Positions 1-7,280 of a stretch of DNA of 64,000 nt are shown piece after piece. A program made the translations under genes and the position numbers. Each line of letters begins with the position of its first letter. The stretch's first letter is position 1. The notes below the pieces were generated by a model. That model worked only from the letters and a program-made list of their open reading frames with translations. It did no database searches and was not told the DNA's origin. The stretch is from Streptomyces sp. NBC_00414 (GTDB taxonomy: Bacteria > Actinomycetota > Actinomycetes > Streptomycetales > Streptomycetaceae): contig NZ_CP107935.1 of the NCBI RefSeq assembly GCF_036038375.1, positions 6,324,001 through 6,388,000 of the forward strand, given 5' to 3'.

Positions 1-2
1 TC

Positions 3-452
3 GTCCTCAACCGGCCCACGCCGGTGGACGTGGGCGACATCCTCGCGGGCTGGGCGGAACTCGCGGGGGAGCCCGGGGTCGTGTTCCAGGGCGGCCCGGT
101 CTCCCTGGACTCGGCGCTCGGAGTGGCGGTCATCCCGGGCGGCGCCTCCGGGGAGCGCGCGCCGCTCGGCTGGCGCCGGGTGCACGGCGCGATCGGACTC
201 GTGGACCTGGAGGCCCCGCCGGAGCTGCTCGCCTCGGCGCTCGGCTCGCTCAGGATCTTCGCGGGGTACGCGGGCTGGGGGCCGGGCCAGCTGGAGGACG
301 AACTGGTCGAGGGTGCCTGGTACGTCGTCGAGTCCGAGCCCGGTGACGTCTCCTCGCCCGCTCCGGAACGGCTGTGGCGTGAGGTGCTGCGCCGTCAGCG
401 CAACGAGCTGGCGATGGTGGCCACGTATCCGGACGACCCTTCGCTCAACTGA
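3..452 (+). CDS. YqgE/AlgH family protein (5' end outside window)
   Basis: The reading frame is open from the first bases of the window, so the N-terminus is missing and the ATG/GTG codons inside are not the real start. The visible part begins VLNRPTPVDVGDIL and continues with VFQGGPV and the conserved hydrophobic core typical of YqgE/AlgH (UPF0301, DUF179) proteins. About 150 residues are visible of a family that is usually near 185-190. The function of the family is not firmly established. The stop is followed 29 bases later by the DUF3039 start. Confidence 0.85.
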   Translation, partial: VLNRPTPVDVGDILAGWAELAGEPGVVFQGGPVSLDSALGVAVIPGGASGERAPLGWRRVHGAIGLVDLEAPPELLASALGSLRIFAGYAGWGPGQLEDELVEGAWYVVESEPGDVSSPAPERLWREVLRRQRNELAMVATYPDDPSLN

Positions 453-468
453 TGTCCCCCGCCTTCAG

Positions 469-474
469 TACTCT
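469..474 (+). promoter_or_regulatory. -10 box (TACTCT) for a leaderless DUF3039 transcript
   Basis: TACTCT fits the actinobacterial TANNNT -10 pattern and ends 7 nt before the ATG at 482. Transcription starting at or next to that A would give a leaderless mRNA. No Shine-Dalgarno sequence is visible in front of the ATG. Confidence 0.5.
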
Positions 475-481
475 TGCGTTT

Positions 482-793
482 ATGAGCACTCTTGAGCCTG
501 AGACCCAGCCCCAGCGAGGCACTGGGACGGGAACCCTCGTAGAGCCGACGCCGCAGACGTCGCACGGAGACGGGGACCACGAGCGCTTCGCCCACTACGT
601 CCAGAAGGACAAGATCATGGCGAGCGCGCTCGACGGCACCCCCGTCGTCGCCCTCTGCGGCAAGGTGTGGGTCCCGGGCCGGGACCCGAAGAAGTACCCC
701 GTGTGTCCCATGTGCAAGGAGATCTACGAGTCCATGGGCGCCGGTGGCGACGACGGCAAGGGCGGCGGCAAGGGCAAGGACGGCGGCAAGTAG
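482..793 (+). CDS. DUF3039 domain-containing protein
   Basis: A protein of 103 residues with the actinobacterial DUF3039 core (HYVQKDKI, then ALCGKVWVPGRDP and YPVCPMCKEIYE). Three cysteines, C in ALCGK and the CPMC pair, could bind a metal; that is inference. The C-terminus is a Gly/Lys/Asp-rich tail. I chose the ATG at 482 because a TANNNT box lies 7 nt upstream and homologues, as I recall them, begin MSTLEPE; an ATG at 452 overlapping the previous stop is the alternative. No function is known. Confidence 0.85.
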   Translation: MSTLEPETQPQRGTGTGTLVEPTPQTSHGDGDHERFAHYVQKDKIMASALDGTPVVALCGKVWVPGRDPKKYPVCPMCKEIYESMGAGGDDGKGGGKGKDGGK

Positions 794-890
794 CGCGGCC
801 GGTCGCCGGTCTGGTGGCCCGACCGGTGGCCCAACCGGTTTTCCCGCACCCCGCGACGCCGTGAGGCGCGGGAAGCCGTGCGGACGGAGT

Positions 891-927
891 ACGGCCGCGG
901 CGCCCCGGTGCGGGGTGCCGCGGCCGT
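891..927. terminator. Strong hairpin downstream of the DUF3039 gene
   Basis: A 16-bp stem (one G-U pair) closes a 5-nt loop: arms 891-906 and 912-927, core GGCCGCGGC/GCCGCGGCC. It lacks a U-tract, as is usual in Streptomyces. It lies in the 359-bp gap before the sugar importer; the rest of that gap holds the dre-like site and a pair of operator-like repeats. Confidence 0.65.
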
Positions 928-1041
928 GTCGTACCCGTGTGTCGACCGGCGGGTGCGGTTGTCGGGCGGCGGCGCGCTCTCGGCGTATCCGGGGCCTTTG
1001 TCCCGCCCGCCCGTTGCACGGAGTGCTTCAACCGGTCACAG

Positions 1042-1057
1042 AGTGGTTGAGACCTCT
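1042..1057. promoter_or_regulatory. Candidate DasR-responsive element (dre)
   Basis: AGTGGTTGAGACCTCT matches the dre consensus A(G/C)TGGTCTAGACCA(G/C)T at 13 of 16 positions. It sits 95 bp before the solute-binding protein gene of an importer whose operon ends with a GH20 hexosaminidase. DasR is the GlcNAc-responsive GntR regulator of Streptomyces. The match is weaker than the nagE/nagF sites in this window. Confidence 0.5.
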
Positions 1058-1094
1058 TGTGGGCATGTTCATGTACTCCATAGCCTCCCGGGTG

Positions 1095-1130
1095 TTGTGC
1101 AGCGCAAAACCACCATTGCACGTGCTGCAA
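1095..1130. promoter_or_regulatory. Paired TTG...CAA operator-like repeats
   Basis: Two imperfect palindromes follow each other just before the solute-binding protein gene: TTGTGCAGCGCAA and TTGCACGTGCTGCAA (1116-1130, 5-bp perfect arms). They resemble binding sites of LacI or ROK sugar regulators, but no such regulator is encoded nearby. This is inference from symmetry only. Confidence 0.3.
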
Positions 1131-1152
1131 CGCGCCCCCGGAGGACGCCCCC

Positions 1153-2466
1153 ATGAAGCTCGCACACCTCACTGCCCGCATGGCCGCCCCGATCGCCGCA
1201 CTCGTCGTCGCCGGGCTCACGGCGACCGCCTGCGCCCCCGAGTCGTCCGACAACTCCGGTGGCAAGGACGAGAAGAGCGGCACCCTGCGCGTGTGGCTCT
1301 TCCAGGAGGTCACCAACGCGCCGAAGGAGAAGGTGGTCGACGGTGTCGTCACCGCCTTCGAGAAGGCCCACAAGGGCACGAAGGTCGACGTCCAGTACAT
1401 CCCCGTCGAGACCCGCGCCGAGAAGATCAAGGCCGCCTTCAACGACCCCAAGAGCGCGCCCGACCTCATCGAGTACGGCAACACGGACACCGCCGGCTAC
1501 GTGAAGGACGGCGGACTCGCGGACGTCAGCGAGGAGTTCACGGACTGGAGCGAGTCCAAGGACACCGACCCGACCGCCAAGCAGTCCGTCACGGTCGACG
1601 GCAAGATCTACGGAGCCCCCTACTTCGTCGGCGTCCGCGCCCTCTACTACCGCACAGACATCTTCGACGACCTGGGCCTCGACGTGCCCAAGACCCAGGC
1701 CGAGCTGATCAGCACGGCCAAGGAGATCCGGCAGGCGAAGCCCGACCTGTACGGGCTCGCGGTCGGCGGCGCCTACACGTACGGCGCGATGCCGTTCATC
1801 TGGTCCAACGGCGGCGAGCTCGCCGAGGGCAAGGGCGGCTCGTACGCCTCGACGATCGACAGCGCGGAGGCCCAGAAGGGCATCAAGGCGTACACCTCGC
1901 TCTTCGGTGACGACAACTGTCCGGCCGCCAAGTGCGCGGGCATGGGCGGCAACGACACCGTCACGGCGTTCGCCTCCGGCAAGGCGGCCATGGCCATCGG
2001 CGGCGACTTCAGCCACGCGGCGATCGAGGCGGGGAAGGTCAAGGGCAAGTACAAGGTCGTGCCGCTGCCCGGGGTGAAGTCGGGTGAGATCGCGCCCGCC
2101 TTCGCGGGCGGCAACAACCTCGGCGTGCTGAAGAGCACCACCCACCGCACCCTCGCCGTCGACCTGATGGAACAGCTCGCGTCGAAGAAGACGCAGGGCG
2201 CGCTGTTCGACGCGATGGGCTTCCTGCCGACGTTCACGGACGTGCGCCAGGACGTCGCGAAGCGCGAGCCGTTCGTCGAGCCCTTCGTGAAGACCCTCGG
2301 CGCCGGCGCCAAGTTCGTCCCGGCCTCGCCCGCCTGGTCCCAGATCGACGCCTCCCTGGTCCTGCCCACGATGTTCCAGGAGGTCGTCAGCGGACGTAAG
2401 GGCGTGGAGGCCGCCTCGAAGGACGCGGCCAAGAAGATGAACGACGCGTTCAGCTCCGTCGGATGA
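1153..2466 (+). CDS. Sugar ABC transporter solute-binding lipoprotein
   Basis: A 437-residue extracellular binding protein of the CUT1 type (family 1). The N-terminus is a lipoprotein signal peptide with a lipobox ending at the Cys of TATAC, near residue 27. The body carries typical features such as EYGNTDTAGYV, YFVGVRALYYRTDIFDDLGL and FASGKAAMAIGGD. It starts an operon with two permeases and a GH20 hexosaminidase, so a GlcNAc-containing oligosaccharide is the likely ligand; this is inferred from context, not from binding residues. Its stop overlaps the next start by ATGA. The protein resembles DasA in role, but I cannot say it is the DasA orthologue. Confidence 0.88.
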   Translation: MKLAHLTARMAAPIAALVVAGLTATACAPESSDNSGGKDEKSGTLRVWLFQEVTNAPKEKVVDGVVTAFEKAHKGTKVDVQYIPVETRAEKIKAAFNDPKSAPDLIEYGNTDTAGYVKDGGLADVSEEFTDWSESKDTDPTAKQSVTVDGKIYGAPYFVGVRALYYRTDIFDDLGLDVPKTQAELISTAKEIRQAKPDLYGLAVGGAYTYGAMPFIWSNGGELAEGKGGSYASTIDSAEAQKGIKAYTSLFGDDNCPAAKCAGMGGNDTVTAFASGKAAMAIGGDFSHAAIEAGKVKGKYKVVPLPGVKSGEIAPAFAGGNNLGVLKSTTHRTLAVDLMEQLASKKTQGALFDAMGFLPTFTDVRQDVAKREPFVEPFVKTLGAGAKFVPASPAWSQIDASLVLPTMFQEVVSGRKGVEAASKDAAKKMNDAFSSVG

Positions 2467-3434
2467 GCCGGATCACCGACCGCCCGCTTCCGGGGACCGG
2501 GGTGGCGCAGGCCGCCCCGGGGCCCCTCCCCGCGACAGCGGGCCGCAGGTCCCCGCTCGCCCGCGGTGGCTGGACGCCCTGGCTCTACCTCGCCCCCGCG
2601 CTCGTCGTCATCGGCGGGCTGCTCGTCTACCCCGTCTACCAGCTCGGCCTGATCTCGTTCCTGGAGTACACCCAGGCCCAGGTCAGTGGCGGCGAGCCGA
2701 CGTCCTTCCAGGGCTTCGGGAACTACGCGACGCTCTTCCGTGACGAGCAGTTCTGGCAAGTACTGCTGGCCACCGTGGTGTTCGCGTCGGCGTGCGTCGT
2801 GTCGACCCTGGCGGTCGGCTGCGCGCTCGCCGTCCTCCTGACACGTGTCCGTGCCGTGCCGCGGCTCGCCCTGATGCTGGCCGCGCTCGGCGCCTGGGCG
2901 ACACCCGCGGTCACCGGGTCGACGGTGTGGCTGCTCCTGTTCGACCCCGACTTCGGGCCGGTCAACCGTGTCCTGGGGCTCGGCGACCACTCCTGGACGT
3001 ACGGCCGGTACAGCGCCTTCGCGCTCGTCCTGCTCGAAGTCGTCTGGTGCTCCTTCCCGTTCGTGATGGTCACGGTGTACGCCGGTATCCGCGCCGTGCC
3101 CGCCGAGGTCCTGGAGGCCGCGTCCCTCGACGGCGCCTCCCAGTGGCGGATCTGGCGCTCGGTACTGGCGCCGATGCTCCGCCCGATCCTCGTCGTCGTC
3201 ACCATCCAGTCGGTCATCTGGGACTTCAAGGTCTTCACGCAGATCTACGTCATGACGAACGGCGGCGGCATCGCGGGCCAGAACCTCGTCCTGAACGTGT
3301 ACGCCTACCAAAAGGCCTTCGCGTCCTCCCAGTACGGCCTCGGGTCGGCGATCGGAGTGGTGATGCTGCTGATTCTGCTGGCGGTCACGCTCGTATATCT
3401 GAGGCTGCTGCGAAGGCAGGGGGAAGAGCTGTGA
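2463..3434 (+). CDS. Sugar ABC transporter permease (MalF type)
   Basis: A 323-residue inner-membrane permease with six predicted membrane segments. The first follows a Pro/Gly-rich cytoplasmic stretch, and an EAA loop (EVLEAASLDGASQWRIWRSV) contacts the shared ATPase. The start ATG overlaps the stop of the binding-protein gene (ATGA), which implies translational coupling. No ATPase gene is present in the operon. In Streptomyces the CUT1 importers commonly share the ATPase MsiK, encoded elsewhere. Confidence 0.9.
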   Translation: MSRITDRPLPGTGVAQAAPGPLPATAGRRSPLARGGWTPWLYLAPALVVIGGLLVYPVYQLGLISFLEYTQAQVSGGEPTSFQGFGNYATLFRDEQFWQVLLATVVFASACVVSTLAVGCALAVLLTRVRAVPRLALMLAALGAWATPAVTGSTVWLLLFDPDFGPVNRVLGLGDHSWTYGRYSAFALVLLEVVWCSFPFVMVTVYAGIRAVPAEVLEAASLDGASQWRIWRSVLAPMLRPILVVVTIQSVIWDFKVFTQIYVMTNGGGIAGQNLVLNVYAYQKAFASSQYGLGSAIGVVMLLILLAVTLVYLRLLRRQGEEL

Positions 3435-4387
3435 GTTCCGTGACGTCCAGAGATTCCGCGCCGACCGGTCATTCCGTGGTGGTGAAGAGTTCGCCGGGAT
3501 CCGCGGGTCCGCCAAGTCCCGCACGGCCCCCGGGATTCGTACGAAATCTCGTACGCCGTTCCGTGCAACGGCCGTGGCGGCTGGCCGCGGAGGTCTCGGC
3601 GCTGTTGATCGCGGCGGTTGTCGCATTCCCCCTCTACTGGATGGCGCTCAGCGCCTTCAAACCGGCCGGGGAGATCGAGTCGACCGAGCCGCGGCCCTGG
3701 ACGCTGTCCCCAACGCTGGATTCCTTCCGGCGGGTCTTCGGGCAGCAGGAATTCGGCCGTTACTTCCTCAACAGTCTTGTCGTGGCGGTCACCGTCGTCG
3801 CCGTCTCGGCGCTCATCGCGTTTCTCGCCGCGACCGCCGTGACACGATTCCGCTTCCGGTTCCGGACCACCCTGCTGATCATGTTCCTGGTCGCGCAGAT
3901 GGTGCCCGTCGAGGCACTGACGATCCCCCTCTTCTTCCAGATGCGGGACTTCGGTCAGCTCAACACACTGGGCGCGCTGATCCTGCCGCACATCGCCTTC
4001 TCGCTGCCCTTCGCGATCTGGATGCTGCGGGGCTTCGTGAAGGCCGTCCCCGAGGCGCTGGAGGAGGCCGCCTACATCGACGGGGCGAGCCGGACACGGT
4101 TCCTGTGGCAGATCCTTTTCCCGCTGGTCTTTCCTGGGCTCGTCGCCACCAGCGTGTTCTCGTTCATCTCCGCCTGGAACGACTTCCTGTTCGCCAAGTC
4201 GTTCATCATCAGTGACACCTCGCAGTCCACGCTGCCGATGGCCCTCCTCGTCTTCTACAAGCCCGACGACCCGGACTGGGGCGGCGTGATGGCCGGCTCC
4301 ACGGTGATGACGGTCCCGGTGCTGATCTTCTTCGTACTCGTACAGCGGCGCCTGGTCTCCGGACTCGGCGGCGCGGTGAAGGACTGA
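3431..4387 (+). CDS. Sugar ABC transporter permease (MalG type)
   Basis: A 318-residue permease starting at GTG 3431, which overlaps the TGA of the previous gene (GTGA). After a cytoplasmic tail of about 50 residues come six membrane segments and the EAA motif EALEEAAYIDGASRTRFLWQI. It pairs with the upstream permease to form the transmembrane channel. An open frame continues far upstream of the chosen start, but that part overlaps the previous gene and is not credible. Confidence 0.9.
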   Translation: MSSVTSRDSAPTGHSVVVKSSPGSAGPPSPARPPGFVRNLVRRSVQRPWRLAAEVSALLIAAVVAFPLYWMALSAFKPAGEIESTEPRPWTLSPTLDSFRRVFGQQEFGRYFLNSLVVAVTVVAVSALIAFLAATAVTRFRFRFRTTLLIMFLVAQMVPVEALTIPLFFQMRDFGQLNTLGALILPHIAFSLPFAIWMLRGFVKAVPEALEEAAYIDGASRTRFLWQILFPLVFPGLVATSVFSFISAWNDFLFAKSFIISDTSQSTLPMALLVFYKPDDPDWGGVMAGSTVMTVPVLIFFVLVQRRLVSGLGGAVKD

Positions 4388-4388
4388 C

Positions 4389-6107
4389 GTGAGCGACGCG
4401 ACACCCGTAGTCCCGGCATCCGACGACCCGGCATCCGGCGGCCCGGCCTCGCCCGGTGTGATCCCGGCGCCCCGCTCGGTGCGGGAGTCCGCCCGACCGG
4501 GCGCCCCGCTCAACGCGGACACCACCCTGTCGGCCGGCCCCGGCACGGGCACCACCGAACGCTGGCTGCGCCTCACCCTCGGCGCCGCCCTGGGACTTTC
4601 GCTGCCACCCGGCCCCGGAAACACGGCCGGTCCCGAAAGCGCGGCCGGTGCGGAAAACGCCCCGAACACCGTGCGGTTGCGTATCGACGAGACTCTGCGA
4701 CCGGAGGCGTACGTACTCGACGTCGACGCCGAAAGGGGCATCGAGATCCGGGGCGGAAGCGGCGCCGGAGTGTTCTGGGGAGCCCAGACACTGCGTCAGC
4801 TCATCGGCCCTGAAGCCTTCCGGCGGGCCCCCGTCCGACCGGGCGCCACTCATGTCGTCCCGAACCGAACCATCGAGGACGCACCGCGATTCGGCTGGCG
4901 CGGTCTGATGCTCGACGTCTCGCGGCACTTCATGCCCAAGGACGGCGTCCTGCGCCAACTCGACCTGATGGCAGCGCACAAGCTCAACGTCTTCCACTTC
5001 CACCTCACGGACGACCAGGGCTGGCGTATCGAGATCAAGCGGTATCCGAAGCTCACGGAGACCGGATCATGGCGGGCACGCACCAAATTCGGTCATCGCG
5101 CGTCACCCCACTGGGAGGAGAAGCCGCACGGGGGCTTCTACACCCAGGACGACATCCGCGAGATCGTCGCGTACGCCGCCGAGCGGCATATCGCCGTCGT
5201 CCCCGAAATCGACATCCCGGGGCACTCGCAGGCCGCCATCGCCGCATATCCGGAACTCGGCAACACCGATGTCATCGACACGCACTCCCTCTCCGTCTGG
5301 GACACCTGGGGCGTCTCCAAAAACGTACTCGCCCCCACTGACAACGCCCTTCGCTTCTACGAGGGCGTCTTCGAGGAACTCCTCGGCCTGTTCCCCTCGG
5401 AGTTCATCCACGTCGGCGGCGACGAGTGCGCCAAGGACCAGTGGAAGGCGTCCCCCGCCGCCCAGGCGCGTATCGGGGAACTGGGCCTCGCGGACGAGGA
5501 CGAACTGCAGTCCTGGTTCATCCGCCACTTCGACGGCTGGCTGACCGCCCGGGGGCGCCGGCTGATCGGCTGGGACGAGATCCTGGAGGGCGGGCTCGCG
5601 CCGGGCGCCACCGTCTCCTCCTGGCGCGGCTACCGGGGCGGCATCACGGCCGCACGGGCCGGCCACGACGTCGTCATGTGCCCCGAGCAGCAGGTGTACC
5701 TGGACCACCGGCAGGCCGAAGGCCCCGACGAGCCGGTGCCGATCGGTTTCGTGCGCACCCTGGAGGACGTCTACCGCTTCGAGCCCGTACCGCCGGAACT
5801 GACCCCCGCTCAGGCGCGGCACGTGCTGGGCACCCAGGCCAACCTGTGGACCGAGGTGATGGAGGACCGGGCCCGAGTGGACTACCAGGCCTTCCCGCGG
5901 CTCGTGGCCTTCGCGGAGGTCGCCTGGAGCGCCCTGCCCCCGCCGGCGGAACGCGACTTCGCGGATTTCGAGCAGCGAATGACCGCCCACTACGCGCGAC
6001 TTGACGCCCTGGGGGTCGCCTACCGGCCGTCCGCCGGGCCGTTGCCGTGGCAGCGGCGCCCCGGAGTGCTCGGACGCCCGATCGAGGGACCGCCCCCGAA
6101 CGTGTGA
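4389..6107 (+). CDS. Beta-N-acetylhexosaminidase, GH20
   Basis: A 572-residue glycoside hydrolase of family 20, cleaving terminal GlcNAc (or GalNAc) from chito-oligosaccharides and other glycans. A GH20b-like N-terminal domain precedes the catalytic barrel (PRFGWRGLMLDVSRHFMP onward). The Asp-Glu pair D345-E346 in HVGGDEC polarises the acetamido group and donates the proton, and a WDEILEGG motif follows. No signal peptide is seen, so the enzyme probably works inside the cell on sugars brought in by the preceding importer. The GTG start lies one base after the permease stop. Confidence 0.92.
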   Translation: MSDATPVVPASDDPASGGPASPGVIPAPRSVRESARPGAPLNADTTLSAGPGTGTTERWLRLTLGAALGLSLPPGPGNTAGPESAAGAENAPNTVRLRIDETLRPEAYVLDVDAERGIEIRGGSGAGVFWGAQTLRQLIGPEAFRRAPVRPGATHVVPNRTIEDAPRFGWRGLMLDVSRHFMPKDGVLRQLDLMAAHKLNVFHFHLTDDQGWRIEIKRYPKLTETGSWRARTKFGHRASPHWEEKPHGGFYTQDDIREIVAYAAERHIAVVPEIDIPGHSQAAIAAYPELGNTDVIDTHSLSVWDTWGVSKNVLAPTDNALRFYEGVFEELLGLFPSEFIHVGGDECAKDQWKASPAAQARIGELGLADEDELQSWFIRHFDGWLTARGRRLIGWDEILEGGLAPGATVSSWRGYRGGITAARAGHDVVMCPEQQVYLDHRQAEGPDEPVPIGFVRTLEDVYRFEPVPPELTPAQARHVLGTQANLWTEVMEDRARVDYQAFPRLVAFAEVAWSALPPPAERDFADFEQRMTAHYARLDALGVAYRPSAGPLPWQRRPGVLGRPIEGPPPNV

Positions 6108-6192
6108 GGCGGCTTCCCGGGGGTGTCGCCCGGCGCGCTCGCCCTGGGACGGTGGCCTCTGAGGAGAAAGACACTCAAGGGGCGACGAAAAC

Positions 6193-6265
6193 CGCCAATT
6201 GGCGCTGACGGGCGATGTGGTGCGAAAACGGACCATCCGCTGATGGCGGGTAGGAATGCCTCCTA
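6193..6265. promoter_or_regulatory. Two palindromes upstream of the molybdoenzyme operon
   Basis: CGCCAATTGGCG (6193-6204) is a perfect 12-bp palindrome. TAGGAATGCCTCCTA (6251-6265) has 5-bp perfect arms and lies inside a wider CCGCT...AGCGG repeat. Both lie 120-190 bp before the first gene, where an operator is expected. No regulator gene is adjacent. Confidence 0.35.
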
Positions 6266-6386
6266 GCGGACCCCCGCGTCGGGGAACGGGGAAGATGTGC
6301 CAGAGTTGCCACGTCCGCCCTGTCAGCACGTACCGTACGGCAACACAGGTGGGACCAGGTGGGGCAGCGGGAAGGGGCAGCCGGTT

Positions 6387-7280
6387 TTGACCACGCACGC
6401 ACCGCAGGCGGCGCACGCCGTGACGCTGCCCGCCTCACTGGACGAGGCCGTGGCGGCCCTCGCAGCCATGCCCGCCGCCGTTCCCGTGGCCGGGGGCACC
6501 GACCTCATGGCCGCCGTCAACTCCGGACAGCTGAGGCCCGCCGCACTCGTCGGCCTCGGCCGGATCAGCGAGATCCGCGGCTGGCAGTACCAGGACGGCC
6601 ACGCGCTCCTCGGCGCGGGCCTCACCCACGCCCGCATGGGGCGCCCCGACTTCGCCGCCCTCATCCCCGCCCTCGCGGCCGCCGCGCGGGCCGCCGGACC
6701 GCCGCAGATCCGCAACGCGGGCACCCTCGGCGGCAACATCGCCTCCGCGTCCCCCACCGGGGACGCGCTTCCGGTGCTCGCCGCGCTGGAAGCGACCCTC
6801 ATCATCGCGTGCCCGGGCGGCGCCCGCCGTGAGATCCCCGTCTCGCACCTGCTCGCGGGCATGGAGATGCTGCGCGGCGGCGAACTCATCGGGTACGTGC
6901 GCGTGCCGCTGCTGCACGCGCCCCAGGTCTTCCTGAAGGCGACCGGACGGACAGGACCCGGCCGCGCCATCGCGTCCGTGTCGCTCGTCCTCGACCCCGC
7001 CCGGCGCGGGGTGCGGTGCGCCGTGGGCGCCATAGCGCCGATGCCGCTCAGGCCCCTGGACGCCGAACAGTGGGTCGCCTCACTGATCGACTGGGACAAC
7101 AACCGCGCGATCGTCCCCGAGGCGCTGGCCGCCTTCGGCGAGTACGTCGCCGCGGCCTGCATCCCCGATCCGGCCCCCGAGGAGGACGGCTCCGTACAGC
7201 CGCTGCCGCCCGCCGTACTGCACCTGCGGCGTACCGTCGCCGCGCTGGCCCGACGAGCACTGGGGAGGGCACTGTCGTGA
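6387..7280 (+). CDS. Xanthine dehydrogenase family FAD-binding subunit
   Basis: About 297 residues with the FAD-binding fold of molybdenum hydroxylases: PVAGGTDLMAAVNSGQL near the N-terminus and IRNAGTLGGNIASASPTGDALPVL, which bind the FAD pyrophosphate. The chosen start is TTG 6387 preceded by a purine-rich GGGAAGGGGCAG; an ATG at 6297 would add 30 residues unlike the family. The subunit passes electrons from the iron-sulfur subunit to NAD or another acceptor. Its stop overlaps the GTG of the next gene. Confidence 0.85.
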   Translation: MTTHAPQAAHAVTLPASLDEAVAALAAMPAAVPVAGGTDLMAAVNSGQLRPAALVGLGRISEIRGWQYQDGHALLGAGLTHARMGRPDFAALIPALAAAARAAGPPQIRNAGTLGGNIASASPTGDALPVLAALEATLIIACPGGARREIPVSHLLAGMEMLRGGELIGYVRVPLLHAPQVFLKATGRTGPGRAIASVSLVLDPARRGVRCAVGAIAPMPLRPLDAEQWVASLIDWDNNRAIVPEALAAFGEYVAAACIPDPAPEEDGSVQPLPPAVLHLRRTVAALARRALGRALS

